NCBI GenBank assembly: GCA_038322815.1
Contig: JBBQGG010000005.1
Location: 23,464-87,463 of the forward strand
Length of the DNA: 64,000 nucleotides
Source of the DNA: PALSA-1296 sp038322815
Lineage (GTDB): Bacteria > Bacteroidota > Ignavibacteria > Palsa-1295
Direction: 5' to 3'
Numbering within the stretch: the first letter of the stretch is position 1; each line of letters starts with the position of its first letter. The notes under the pieces are model-generated. The model had not been told where the DNA came from, did not search any database, and saw only the letters and a list, made by a program, of their open reading frames with translations. Positions 27,701 to 35,066 of the stretch are shown here, one piece after another. Position numbers and translations under genes: made by a program.

Positions 27701-28202
27701 CGGCAACTTGCTTCGCTTTATCGTAATCACCAGCGATAAGATACGGCGAGATCACTCCTCCGGCGCAGGCTGACATTGCTATCAAACCATCGCGATGCTC
27801 GCGAAGAAGCTCAAGATCGATTCGTGGTTTATAGTAGAAGCCTTCGGTATGACCTTTACTGACAAGTTTCATCAGATTCCGGTAACCGGTTTCATCTTTA
27901 GCAAGGAGGATAAGATGATGATATACTTTTCGCTTGCCGCTTGGATCGTTGATCGCTTCGCGGTCATACCGTGAACCTTCAGAAACAATATAAATTTCGC
28001 AGCCGATGATAGGCTTGATGCCTGCAGCTTTTGCTGTTTTATAAAAATCATACGCACCGAACATCACGCCATGATCGGTCAGGGCGACGGCAGACATCTC
28101 ATGCTTCTTTGCGCCATTGACGAGATCTTTAATACTTTGCGCTCCATCTAAGAGCGAAAAATACGTATGATTATGTAGATGAATAAAATCGGATTGCGGC
28201 AT
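24705..28202 (-). CDS. dnaE: DNA polymerase III subunit alpha
   Basis: The 1165-residue catalytic subunit of the replicative polymerase. The N-terminal PHP domain begins FIHLHNHTYFSLLDGAQSIKDLV and keeps the metal-binding His and Asp residues (ALTDHGVMFGAYDFY). The polymerase core has GRGSAAGSIVAYALGIT and the catalytic PDIDIDFSD. The thumb and finger region includes YRPGPMEYIPEFIERKHG and SFNKSHSLAYSLIAYQTAYLKANY-like segments. Near residue 1000 lies the OB domain (VFVIGVIVGITRKLDRNGKAFAIVSLEDFSG). Length is normal for DnaE1. It is upstream of trxA on the same strand, separated by a long hairpin repeat. Confidence 0.97.
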   Translation of the reverse strand: MPQSDFIHLHNHTYFSLLDGAQSIKDLVNGAKKHEMSAVALTDHGVMFGAYDFYKTAKAAGIKPIIGCEIYIVSEGSRYDREAINDPSGKRKVYHHLILLAKDETGYRNLMKLVSKGHTEGFYYKPRIDLELLREHRDGLIAMSACAGGVISPYLIAGDYDKAKQVAGLYKDIFDTDFYVEIQNHHLPIEQKVLASAPKLAKEMGLKLICTNDVHYTLPEHATAHNVLMYIKDADKDSPPDVLKLKYGTPEYYFRSPKEMKVLFGEYEDAIENTLEIAERCNVTISKELKLPSFPIPEGSGVKTLDEYLEKVTWEGIDKRYRLVNSEVKERANFELDVIKKMGYPGYFLIVQDFIAAARKQGVSVGPGRGSAAGSIVAYALGITNVDPIKYNLLFERFLNPERVSMPDIDIDFSDDKREKVIEYVREKYGKESVAQIITFSTLSARAVLKDIGRVMGVPLSVIGELTNSIPVIMGRVTPLKEAMELPEMKDILKKYSQDERVKKMLEYAVILEGFARSASKHAAGVVIAPGDISNYLPLYKAPNVEEAVTQYTMKDVEDVGLLKMDFLGLRTLSIIDTALDLIEQNHGVRINIDDIPLDDKKTYQLFGRGDTIAVFQFDSPPMQNYMRALKPENIEDLSSMNALYRPGPMEYIPEFIERKHGRKAVEYLHPKLEPILAETYGVIVVQEQVMRIARDLAGFSLAKADEMRRAMGKKDVQKMEAMKATFIEGCLTNEISEKIARDIFDRLAKFASYGFNKSHSLAYSLIAYQTAYLKANYTAEFLAANMTHEMGSTDYIVQLIDEAKKFDIPTLPPDVNSSQLKFTAVKEGIRFGLAGIKNVGGKAVEGIVKEREANGPFESLYSFTGRLDTRLVNKRAVEGLIESGAFDSTKPDSRTMGQYRSDLFANVEHSLAYGSMASKSDAGQDNLFGGDAGKGAIKEPPLTSAPTIWSEREMLSREKAVLGFYVSGHPLERFRVDVISFASHRISELIDMKQNDTVFVIGVIVGITRKLDRNGKAFAIVSLEDFSGKIDCVFWSDAYREYQHLVVDEQPIAIQGKVRKGGINDVPNLIVTTASEITGIRKKSAKGVILRLESRDEIEKTVQELKALCLKHRGNCTTYVAVENVMNPLARRYKLPESFSVAADDSFITDFEAHFGKNRLLFCS

Positions 28203-28363
28203 TAGAAAATAGTAATCGGCAATATACTAATTTTCTAACACGGAGAAGGAGGGAATTAATTGAAAATCTTATTAACAAAATTATCTTCCTCTTTTTTTGG
28301 TATAGGCATCAATTGTTGATATTCCTTCAATGCCATCGTAAGATCAGCTAAAGATTATCAACT

Positions 28364-29085
28364 TTACCCATCTTGGGACCCGCGCCTGCGAAAGATGCCA
28401 TCGATTTCCACTGCCGATACGGAGTCTTCACTAAGCCAATTAACTGGTGTTATCTGAGCTAGTACAAAGCCCCTTTTACTCATATAGGTAAGTGCCTCGG
28501 CAAACGACCATGTATTCTTATAAAGATGCACGACCGGAAGCTCCATCTGCACCCCAACAATCTGCTTCAATGCCTCGGATCCGCCTTCGAGAACCTGCCG
28601 TTCGTAACCTTGTGTATCAATCTTCAGGAATACTCTACTGCCCTGAAAGGGAGCAAAAATGTCATCCAAGCGCGCCAATGGAATTTCTTCCTGCCTCATT
28701 ACAACAGCCGCAGAGTCGAATACTTGCGCCGTTGGCGATTGTTCGAGGATCGAGCTAAAGTCACTTGAGTTACTAACGTTGATTAAGGCGTTTCCTGCGA
28801 CAGCTCCTAGAGCTAAGTGCGATGCACTTGCCAATTTCTGTCGCGCTTAACCAGTTCATTGAGCCTATGAAACACTTCCTCAATCGGTTCGACGGAAACA
28901 ATCTCGCCGTGATAACCCCTCTTACGCAATGCCTGTCCGAACTGTCCGACATTAGCTCCGACATCAAGAACAACATTCACTTGCCTATTGACGAGAAAAT
29001 CGGTTAAATCCGGAGACCATCCTGGACCGACGTGCCGGATATCAACTCCAAATCGACGCAAGTACTTCCTTATTATACTTTTCAT
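28364..29085 (-). pseudogene. FkbM-family methyltransferase, frameshifted
   Basis: Two overlapping minus-strand frames make one FkbM methyltransferase. The first (from ATG 29085) gives MKSIIRKYLRRFGVDIRHV, the SAM-binding VVLDVGANVGQFGQALRKRGY and SVEPIEEVFHRLNEL, then NWQVHRT and a stop at about 28813. The second frame continues the family pattern from LALGAVAGNALINVSNSSDFSS through the catalytic region FLKIDTQGYERQVLEGG to the end at 28364. The shift lies near 28813-28820 and is consistent with loss of one base. FkbM enzymes O-methylate sugars or polyketides. Composition appears more GC-rich than the flanks, suggesting acquisition. It could be a true pseudogene or a sequencing error. Confidence 0.8.
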
Positions 29086-29132
29086 AGTCTCTATGTCGCA
29101 GATAATATACTCATAAATTTTGTTGAAGAAAA

Positions 29133-29843
29133 TTATCCGCTCCCCAAGTACGCCTTCTTTACTTCGTCATTTTCTGCCAGATCTTTTGCTTCGCCTTCTA
29201 AGACGATCTTCCCGGTTTCCAAAACGTAGCCGCGATGGGCTATGGCAAGCGCCATACGTGCATTTTGCTCGACCAGAAGTACGGTGACGCCGAGGTTTTT
29301 ATTGATCTCAACGATCTTTTCAAAAATTGTACGGACAAGGATGGGAGCGATTCCGAGCGATGGTTCATCAAGTAAAAGCAGACGCGGTTTGGACATCAGC
29401 GATCTGCCGATAGCAAGCATTTGCTGCTCTCCACCGGAAAGTGTGCCGCCAGCTTGAGAAATACGTTCTTTCAAACGGGGAAAAATATTGAATACATAAT
29501 CAAGATCTTTGGCAATACCATCTGTATCTTTACGCAGGTAGGCTCCCATCTTGAGATTTTCATTCACCGAAAGATTTGCAAATATCATGCGCCCTTCGGG
29601 AGATTGTGCAATACCTCGCTTAACGATATCATGAGGCGCACAGGAAGTTAATTCTTCGCCGGAAATTTTAATACTGCCGGATTTCGATTTGATAAGACCA
29701 CTGATCGTGCGCAAGAGCGTCGTCTTGCCTGCGCCATTGGCACCGATAAGCGTGACGATGCATTTATCCGGCACTGAAAGCGAGATGCCTTTGATAGCTT
29801 TTATCTGTCCATAAGAAACGTGTAGGTCTTGGATTTCGAGCAC
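29133..29843 (-). CDS. livF: branched-chain amino acid ABC transporter ATPase LivF-type
   Basis: A 236-residue ATPase. Walker A is GANGAGKTT at about residues 33-41, the signature is LSGGEQQMLAIGRSLM, and Walker B is LLLLDEPSLGIAP, whose SLGIAP ending is typical of LivF. The D-loop and H-loop follow. LivF pairs with LivG to power uptake of branched-chain amino acids or amides. LivG is immediately upstream, but the permeases LivH/LivM and the binding protein are not in the window, so the remaining subunits must be elsewhere or the pair serves another importer of the family. A heptamer array lies between livG and livF. Confidence 0.88.
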   Translation of the reverse strand: MLEIQDLHVSYGQIKAIKGISLSVPDKCIVTLIGANGAGKTTLLRTISGLIKSKSGSIKISGEELTSCAPHDIVKRGIAQSPEGRMIFANLSVNENLKMGAYLRKDTDGIAKDLDYVFNIFPRLKERISQAGGTLSGGEQQMLAIGRSLMSKPRLLLLDEPSLGIAPILVRTIFEKIVEINKNLGVTVLLVEQNARMALAIAHRGYVLETGKIVLEGEAKDLAENDEVKKAYLGSG

Positions 29844-29848
29844 TTTTT

Positions 29849-29934
29849 GAATTTAGAATTGTGAATTGTGAAAATTTTAAGAACTTCGCAATTACATTGT
29901 TAACACTTCAAATTTCTGATTTCATATTTTCAAA
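29849..29934. repeat. heptamer array pair (GAATTGT / TTCATAT)
   Basis: GAATTTA, GAATTGT, GAATTGT, GAAAATT at 29849-29876 and TTCAAAT, TTCTGAT, TTCATAT, TTTCAAA at 29907-29934, both with period seven. They fill the gap between livG and livF. Confidence 0.75.
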
Positions 29935-30700
29935 CCTCTTCCACTCCCAAATACGCCTCTATTACTTTTGGATCGCTGCGTATTTCAAGTGGTGTCCCTT
30001 CGGCGATCTTTACGCCGTAATCAAGCACGAGAATTCTCTCGCAGACCCCCATCACCAAACTCATATCATGTTCGATGAGAAGGATAGCGATATTGAACTC
30101 ATCACGTATTTGTTTAATGAGCTTCATGAGATTCTGCTTTTCTGTCGGATTCATTCCGGCAGCAGGTTCATCGAGCAGTAAAAGTTTCGGCTGAGTTGCA
30201 AGAGCCCGGATGATTTCTAGCCGGCGCTGATCTCCATATGGCAGGCTCGTTGCAAGTTCATCGCGCATTTCGCGAAGCTTGAAAAATTCGAGAAGCTCAT
30301 CGATCTTCATGCCGATCTGCTTTTCTTCTTTATAAAATCCACCAAGCCTTGCAAGTGATCCGATAAGACGATTTCTCGATCGCGGAGCAAAGGATACTCT
30401 GATATTATCGAAGACCGTCATGCCGCGAAAAAGACGGATATTCTGGAAAGTCCGGGAAATTCCGCATCGCGTAATTTCATTCGGCTTCATTCCTCGAATG
30501 CTCTTTCCCTGAAATTTTACATCACCTATTGTCGGTGAATAGACTCCGGTGATAACATTAAATACTGTCGTCTTGCCTGCACCGTTGGGACCGATGAGGC
30601 CTATAAGATCGTGCGCTTCGATTGTAGCGCGAAGATCACCGACAGCCGTCAAGCCGCCGAAGCGCATCGTTACGTCCTGAAGTTCAAGTCCTAATGACAT
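29930..30700 (-). CDS. livG: branched-chain amino acid ABC transporter ATPase LivG-type
   Basis: A 256-residue ATPase with Walker A GPNGAGKTT, a Q-loop region GISRTFQNIRLFRGMTVFDN typical of LivG, the signature-like LPYGDQRRLEIIRALA (LivG proteins often have LxYGxQRRLEIARAL), Walker B LLLLDEPAAGMNP, and the H-loop IEHDM. Its start codon overlaps the gcvT stop as TAATG, so translation is coupled. It forms the ATPase pair with LivF downstream. The gcvT-livG-livF order is unusual and suggests, but does not prove, a link between amino-acid import and glycine cleavage. Confidence 0.9.
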   Translation of the reverse strand: MSLGLELQDVTMRFGGLTAVGDLRATIEAHDLIGLIGPNGAGKTTVFNVITGVYSPTIGDVKFQGKSIRGMKPNEITRCGISRTFQNIRLFRGMTVFDNIRVSFAPRSRNRLIGSLARLGGFYKEEKQIGMKIDELLEFFKLREMRDELATSLPYGDQRRLEIIRALATQPKLLLLDEPAAGMNPTEKQNLMKLIKQIRDEFNIAILLIEHDMSLVMGVCERILVLDYGVKIAEGTPLEIRSDPKVIEAYLGVEEV

Positions 30701-31815
30701 TATTTCGTATGCGGTTGAACAAACGGCGGCTTTACTATCTTAGCATTGACTCGTTTGCCGGGTCGAGTTTCTATAATGATATCTGTCCCTTCTTTGGAAA
30801 GAGCAGTCGGTACATATCCAAGTCCTATAGCTTTTCCTGTCATCGGCGAAATATTTCCGCTGGTGACTTCTCCGATCTTATTTCCATTTCCATCGATGAT
30901 CGGATGTCCATGCCTTGCGATCGCACCTCTTTCATCAATAATAAAACCAGATAACTTACGAGTAATTCCCTGCTCTTTTTCTTTTTTGAGCGCGTCTATT
31001 GCAAGACATGGCGTCGCTTTATTTAATTTTGTGATCCAGCTAAGTCCTGCTTCAAGCGGATTAGTAGATTCATCGATGTCATTGCCATATAAGCAATAGC
31101 CCATTTCAAGCCGAAGAGTATCTCGCGCTCCCAACCCGATCGGAACAATGCCGAATTCTTTCCCTGCTTCAAAGATCGCATCCCAGACTTTCGATACTGT
31201 AGCCGGATCGCTTGTAAAATAAATTTCTATTCCCGCTTCACCCGTGTAGCCCGTCCGCGAAATAATCATATCAACTCCGGCAATTTTGCCTTGGACAAAA
31301 TTATAATACGGAATATCAGCAAGCCTTACATCGGTCAATTTCTGCATTGTTTCGAGAGACTTCGCCCCTTGAATTGCAAGGAGTGATGTTGCATCGGAAT
31401 CATTGCGAAGTGTGACGTTATATTTTTTTGCCTGTTCGGAAAAATGCGCCCAATCCTTCGGCATTGTTCCGGCATTAACAACTGCCATATAATGATTTTC
31501 AGCAAGCATATAGATCAGCAGATCATCAATGATGCCGCCATCATGCAAAGGCATTGCGCTATATTGTGCTTTTCCCGAAGAGAGTGCGGCAGCATCATTT
31601 ACAGAAATGTATTGTAGGAAATCGAGAGCTTGGGGACCAACAACATCGAATTCGCCCATGTGCGAAACATCGAAAACGCCGACTCCACCTTCCCGGACGG
31701 ATCTATGCTCGGCGATAATACCACTCGGATATTGTACAGGCATTTCATACCCGCCGAACTCAACGATCTTTGCGCCAAGGGCAACATGCTTATCGAAAAA
31801 TGGTGTACGCTTCAC
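30700..31815 (-). CDS. gcvT: glycine cleavage system aminomethyltransferase (T protein)
   Basis: GcvT takes the aminomethyl group from the lipoyl H protein and gives methylene-tetrahydrofolate plus ammonia. The 371-residue protein has the usual N-terminal KRTPFFDKHVALGAKIVEFGGYEMPVQY, VFDVSHMGEFDVVGPQA, folate-binding SRTGYTGEAGIEIYF, the GLGARDTLRLEMGYCLYGNDID block, and C-terminal EVTSGNISPMTGKAIGLGYV. Length is normal. Its stop overlaps the livG start. The upstream region (31816-32023) is divergent with mlaE and contains the only promoter space for both. Other gcv genes are not in the window. Confidence 0.96.
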   Translation of the reverse strand: MKRTPFFDKHVALGAKIVEFGGYEMPVQYPSGIIAEHRSVREGGVGVFDVSHMGEFDVVGPQALDFLQYISVNDAAALSSGKAQYSAMPLHDGGIIDDLLIYMLAENHYMAVVNAGTMPKDWAHFSEQAKKYNVTLRNDSDATSLLAIQGAKSLETMQKLTDVRLADIPYYNFVQGKIAGVDMIISRTGYTGEAGIEIYFTSDPATVSKVWDAIFEAGKEFGIVPIGLGARDTLRLEMGYCLYGNDIDESTNPLEAGLSWITKLNKATPCLAIDALKKEKEQGITRKLSGFIIDERGAIARHGHPIIDGNGNKIGEVTSGNISPMTGKAIGLGYVPTALSKEGTDIIIETRPGKRVNAKIVKPPFVQPHTK

Positions 31816-31969
31816 GTAAAGGTTATATATTATAATTGTTAAACCACAAAAATACGAAGATTAAGCGGTTGCAACGCAGATAGCGTTTAAGAGAGGGATA
31901 AATATTCATTTGTTATTGTTAGTATTTTGTAAGTGTCAATTCCCCATTCCACTTTAATTGCCCTCAGAA

Positions 31970-31999
31970 CCGTTTCAAAGAATATATCAAATGAAACGG
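31970..31999. promoter_or_regulatory. inverted repeat upstream of mlaE
   Basis: CCGTTTCA (31970-31977) and TGAAACGG (31992-31999) are exact inverted copies 14 bases apart. A -7-like TATCTTTG lies at 32003-32010 and the mlaE ATG at 32024, so the repeat covers the place where the -33 region should be. It may be an operator or a leader hairpin. Confidence 0.5.
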
Positions 32000-32023
32000 T
32001 CGTATCTTTGTTGTATATTATTC

Positions 32024-32803
32024 ATGGTAAAGAATAGAAACCCTGTTCGATTTCTTGGGAGAAAGATCGTTAACTTCTTAAGTGAGTTCGGCGAAATATC
32101 TCGTTTGCTTGAAAGGACTTTCTCCTTCGTGCCGCGATTAGGGCGTGACAGGATATTGCTATTCAATCAAATGGCGCATATCGGTTCGAATTCTCTTCCT
32201 CTTGTTGTCATTATCGGCTTTTTTACAGGAATGGTCAGCGCCTGGCAGGCAGCCAGTCAATTTAAGGGCTTGATATCCTTAAGTCTCCTTGGCTCAGCAG
32301 TGAGCCGTGCCATCTTCATGGAGTTAGGTCCGGTTCTTACCGCTATCGTCATCGCCGGACGCGTCGGAGCCTCCATCGCAGCCGAACTTGGGACAATGAA
32401 GGTAACTGAACAGATCGATGCCTTGGAAAGCCTTGGGATAAGTCCTGTACGTTATCTTTCAACGCCTCGTGTCATCGCTGGCACATTGATGCTACCCATA
32501 TTGACTATCTTTGCGAATGTTATAGCATTAATAGGAGCGTTTGTTGTTGCAAATTTTTTTCTCGGAATAACTGAGAAAGTTTTTTTCGATAGCGTTAAAC
32601 GCTTTTTTGATCTGAAGGACGTTTTCGGTGGATTGTTCAAAACTTTCTTTTTCGGAGGCGTTACGGCACTTATTGGAGTACACGTCGGGCTGCGAACTAC
32701 AAGCGGCGCAGAAGGTGTGGGCAAGTCTAGCGTCCGTGCCTTTGTTCTCTCTGCTTCAATGGTGCTTATTCTTGATTATGTATTATGGACCATCATTTTT
32801 TAA
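32024..32803 (+). CDS. mlaE: MlaE-type lipid ABC transporter permease
   Basis: The start is taken at ATG 32024 (MVKNRNPVRFLGRKIVNFLSEFGE); upstream starts at 31958 and 31991 lie in the inverted repeat and promoter region. The 259-residue MlaE/YrbE permease has about five membrane segments and the family motif GPVLTAIVIAGRVGASIAAELGTMKVTEQIDALESLGI. The family moves phospholipids or other lipids between inner and outer membrane. The ATPase gene mlaF follows 6 bases later. The MCE protein MlaD that usually follows is not here: the next plus-strand space ends in a terminator, so the substrate-binding subunit must be encoded elsewhere. Confidence 0.92.
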   Translation: MVKNRNPVRFLGRKIVNFLSEFGEISRLLERTFSFVPRLGRDRILLFNQMAHIGSNSLPLVVIIGFFTGMVSAWQAASQFKGLISLSLLGSAVSRAIFMELGPVLTAIVIAGRVGASIAAELGTMKVTEQIDALESLGISPVRYLSTPRVIAGTLMLPILTIFANVIALIGAFVVANFFLGITEKVFFDSVKRFFDLKDVFGGLFKTFFFGGVTALIGVHVGLRTTSGAEGVGKSSVRAFVLSASMVLILDYVLWTIIF

Positions 32804-32809
32804 TGCCCT

Positions 32810-33544
32810 GTGATAGAAATTCATAATCTAAAAAAATCATTCGACGATAACGAAGTTCTTCGGGGAATCGACATCACCATTCACGACGGCGAAACAGTTG
32901 CCATCATCGGCGAATCCGGATGTGGCAAAAGCGTCTTGCTTAAGCATATCATCGGTTTACTCCAACCCGACTCGGGAACAGTGAAAGTAGATGGCATCTC
33001 TATTGCCGATGCAAAAGAAGACGTGCTTTATGCATTACGCCGCAGAATTGGTTTTCTTTTCCAAAGTGCCGCGCTTTTCGATTCCATGACCGTCTATGAA
33101 AATATTGTGCTCGGTCTTTGGGAAGCGGGTGAAAGAGACGAAGCAAAACTTCGACAGATCGCAACTGAAAAGCTCGGACTGGTTGGCTTAGGAGCTCGCA
33201 GCCTTCTGGATTTTAAACCTTCATCCCTTTCTGGCGGTATGAAAAAAAGGGTAGGCTTGGCTCGTGCACTTGCCATGCAGCCGCAGTATATGTTTTACGA
33301 TGAACCGACAACGGGACTCGACCCTGTAACAAGCGATCAGATTGACTATCTTATCTTAAGCCTTACCGAAAGCTTTTCTACAACGAGCCTCATCATCACG
33401 CACGATCTATTTACGGTCAAGCGAATTGCCAAGCGCGTGATCTATCTAAATAAAGGACTGGTCTTTTTCGACGGCACTCCCAAGGAACTTGAACAATCCA
33501 CCGATAAACAAGTCGTGCAATTTATTGAGAGGTTTGTGAAGTAA
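32810..33544 (+). CDS. mlaF: MlaF-type ABC transporter ATPase
   Basis: A 244-residue ATPase starting with GTG at 32810, 6 bases after the mlaE stop. Walker A is GESGCGKS at residues 34-41, the Q-loop is FLFQSAALFDSMTV, typical of MlaF, the signature is LSGGMKKRVGLARALA, and Walker B is MFYDEPTTGLDPVT. The C-terminal end FIERFVK is short. It should power MlaE in lipid transport across the envelope. No partner gene follows on this strand; a hairpin at 33593-33625 lies between it and the convergent envelope cluster. Confidence 0.93.
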   Translation: MIEIHNLKKSFDDNEVLRGIDITIHDGETVAIIGESGCGKSVLLKHIIGLLQPDSGTVKVDGISIADAKEDVLYALRRRIGFLFQSAALFDSMTVYENIVLGLWEAGERDEAKLRQIATEKLGLVGLGARSLLDFKPSSLSGGMKKRVGLARALAMQPQYMFYDEPTTGLDPVTSDQIDYLILSLTESFSTTSLIITHDLFTVKRIAKRVIYLNKGLVFFDGTPKELEQSTDKQVVQFIERFVK

Positions 33545-33592
33545 TAAAAATTAATTTACTCACGCTCAGCCTAACGTTCTTTAAAGACTATA

Positions 33593-33625
33593 ATAAAAAA
33601 AGAGGGCACATTAAATGTGCCCTCT
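33593..33625 (-). terminator. intrinsic terminator of the envelope cluster
   Basis: AGAGGGCACA (33601-33610) pairs with TGTGCCCTCT (33616-33625) around TTAAA. On the minus strand the stem is followed by a run of T residues (the A run at about 33593-33600), so it ends the 38.5-33.6 kb transcription unit. Confidence 0.88.
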
Positions 33626-33648
33626 GAATACTATACAATCCGCTATAT

Positions 33649-35007
33649 TTAGAAATTCAGTTTCAACACTGGTGAAATGATGAAGAAATCGGTTAACTCC
33701 CATTTCTTAGGATCACGGAAGACGACGGCTGCGTATTTAAGTTCAAGATTGAGCCATGTAAAGATCCGGACAAATCCGTCTGCCAAAAGTTCATTGCAGT
33801 ATTGAACACTCACACCATAATCATATCCGCCTTCGGATTGATGGTTGAATCCGATCTTAATAAGAGGATCGAATTGAGTCAAACTACCGGCTTCATGAAG
33901 ACTTGCAGTATCCGGAGCTGCATTTCCGACCGTAGAAGCATTTACTCGATGTACACCTGCGCCGAGTTGAACGTATGCCCCTTTCAAAGTATTTGTAAAA
34001 GCATATTGCAACCATGCATGACCGGAAATACTGAGATAGTAGAGTGTGTCCCTTTTTATGGTATTCGGGTATTTCGTCTGGAAAGTCGGATCCAATAAAG
34101 CGCGCTGCGAGAATGTGGTTATTGACGGAGTAAATGAATTAAAGAATTCACCGCCTATAGAAAGTCTTCCTGACTTTCTATCACCCAAGACGTCGAGCAT
34201 CTGATCAACCTGTGCATGGAATCCCTGGGTACCTTCAAGTTTGCGATTTTTAATTCTTAGACCGCCTGAAAGTGTGAATGGCGTCAAACCTGCCTCACCC
34301 AGAGGGAAGTTCAAACCAATGCGTACATCAGTCATTTCTTTATGAATAATACCTAAGACGCCTACATTACCCGGCACCCAAAACGGCCATCCAAGGTAAT
34401 CATATCCGACATTCATTCCAAAACCGAATCCCGATTTAAATATAATATCTCCACCAAAGATCGAAGCCGTAATATTTGCGTATTGAATGCGCTGCTGCTC
34501 TTGCTCTGTAGAGATCATGGTATACTCATAATCAGCGCGGTTATTGATCTTATCATAGAGATCCTGCCCTAAAATTCGTTTGATCTGTGGTGTTCCATAG
34601 ACGCCGATAGATTCAATTACGATCTTCAGCATATCCATTTGGTTATTGAGTTCTCCCTCTACTCTCGTCGGAGGTTTTTGGGTGATGAGCAACTCGGCGT
34701 TAGAACTTGGAGAAATATTTTTCCCGGCTTTTCTTAAAGCTGAAATAACGCGCGAACGAACACTGCGATCAGTAATGATCCATTGGATGAGTTCGCTCTG
34801 GCGGGCAGTATCGATCGATTCGATCGCCGAAAGAATATTCCTCAATGCGCGGCTTTCATCTTGTACAACACGCAAAGAATCACCCCAATTAACTTGCGGT
34901 GAATTTCCCTGTTGTGGGTTACCGGGTTGCGCAGAAAGCTTCGAAGATATAAAGCAACTCGAAAGCATCAACACAACTGCTGTAACAAATTTCAATGATC
35001 GTGTCAT
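33649..35007 (-). CDS. envelope protein with C-terminal beta-rich region
   Basis: The start is ATG 35007, with AGAGGAG eight bases upstream; an earlier in-frame ATG at 35040 has no such site. The 452-residue protein has a signal peptide (MTRSLKFVTAVVLMLSSCFISSKLSA, then QPGNPQQ). Residues about 50-110 are helical (ESIDTARQSELIQWIITDRSVRSRVISAL); the rest is beta-rich with aromatic strand ends and finishes VLKLNF, as expected for an outer-membrane barrel. The upstream gene encodes a related protein: both have x-IxWxITDRxxxxxI in the helical part and a closing W-E-x-x-FF-x-I-x-P block. I do not recognise a named family. It is the last gene of a three-gene unit. Confidence 0.7.
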   Translation of the reverse strand: MTRSLKFVTAVVLMLSSCFISSKLSAQPGNPQQGNSPQVNWGDSLRVVQDESRALRNILSAIESIDTARQSELIQWIITDRSVRSRVISALRKAGKNISPSSNAELLITQKPPTRVEGELNNQMDMLKIVIESIGVYGTPQIKRILGQDLYDKINNRADYEYTMISTEQEQQRIQYANITASIFGGDIIFKSGFGFGMNVGYDYLGWPFWVPGNVGVLGIIHKEMTDVRIGLNFPLGEAGLTPFTLSGGLRIKNRKLEGTQGFHAQVDQMLDVLGDRKSGRLSIGGEFFNSFTPSITTFSQRALLDPTFQTKYPNTIKRDTLYYLSISGHAWLQYAFTNTLKGAYVQLGAGVHRVNASTVGNAAPDTASLHEAGSLTQFDPLIKIGFNHQSEGGYDYGVSVQYCNELLADGFVRIFTWLNLELKYAAVVFRDPKKWELTDFFIISPVLKLNF

Positions 35008-35066
35008 AGGAAACTCCTCTTGTAGTGCGTGATTGAACATGTATTTGACTATTCTTTTTATCGAAC

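Noticed and set aside
31958..32023. Earlier start for MlaE
   Set aside because: The extra residues would lie across the inverted repeat and promoter-like element, and MlaE homologues start near MVKNRNPVRFLGRK.
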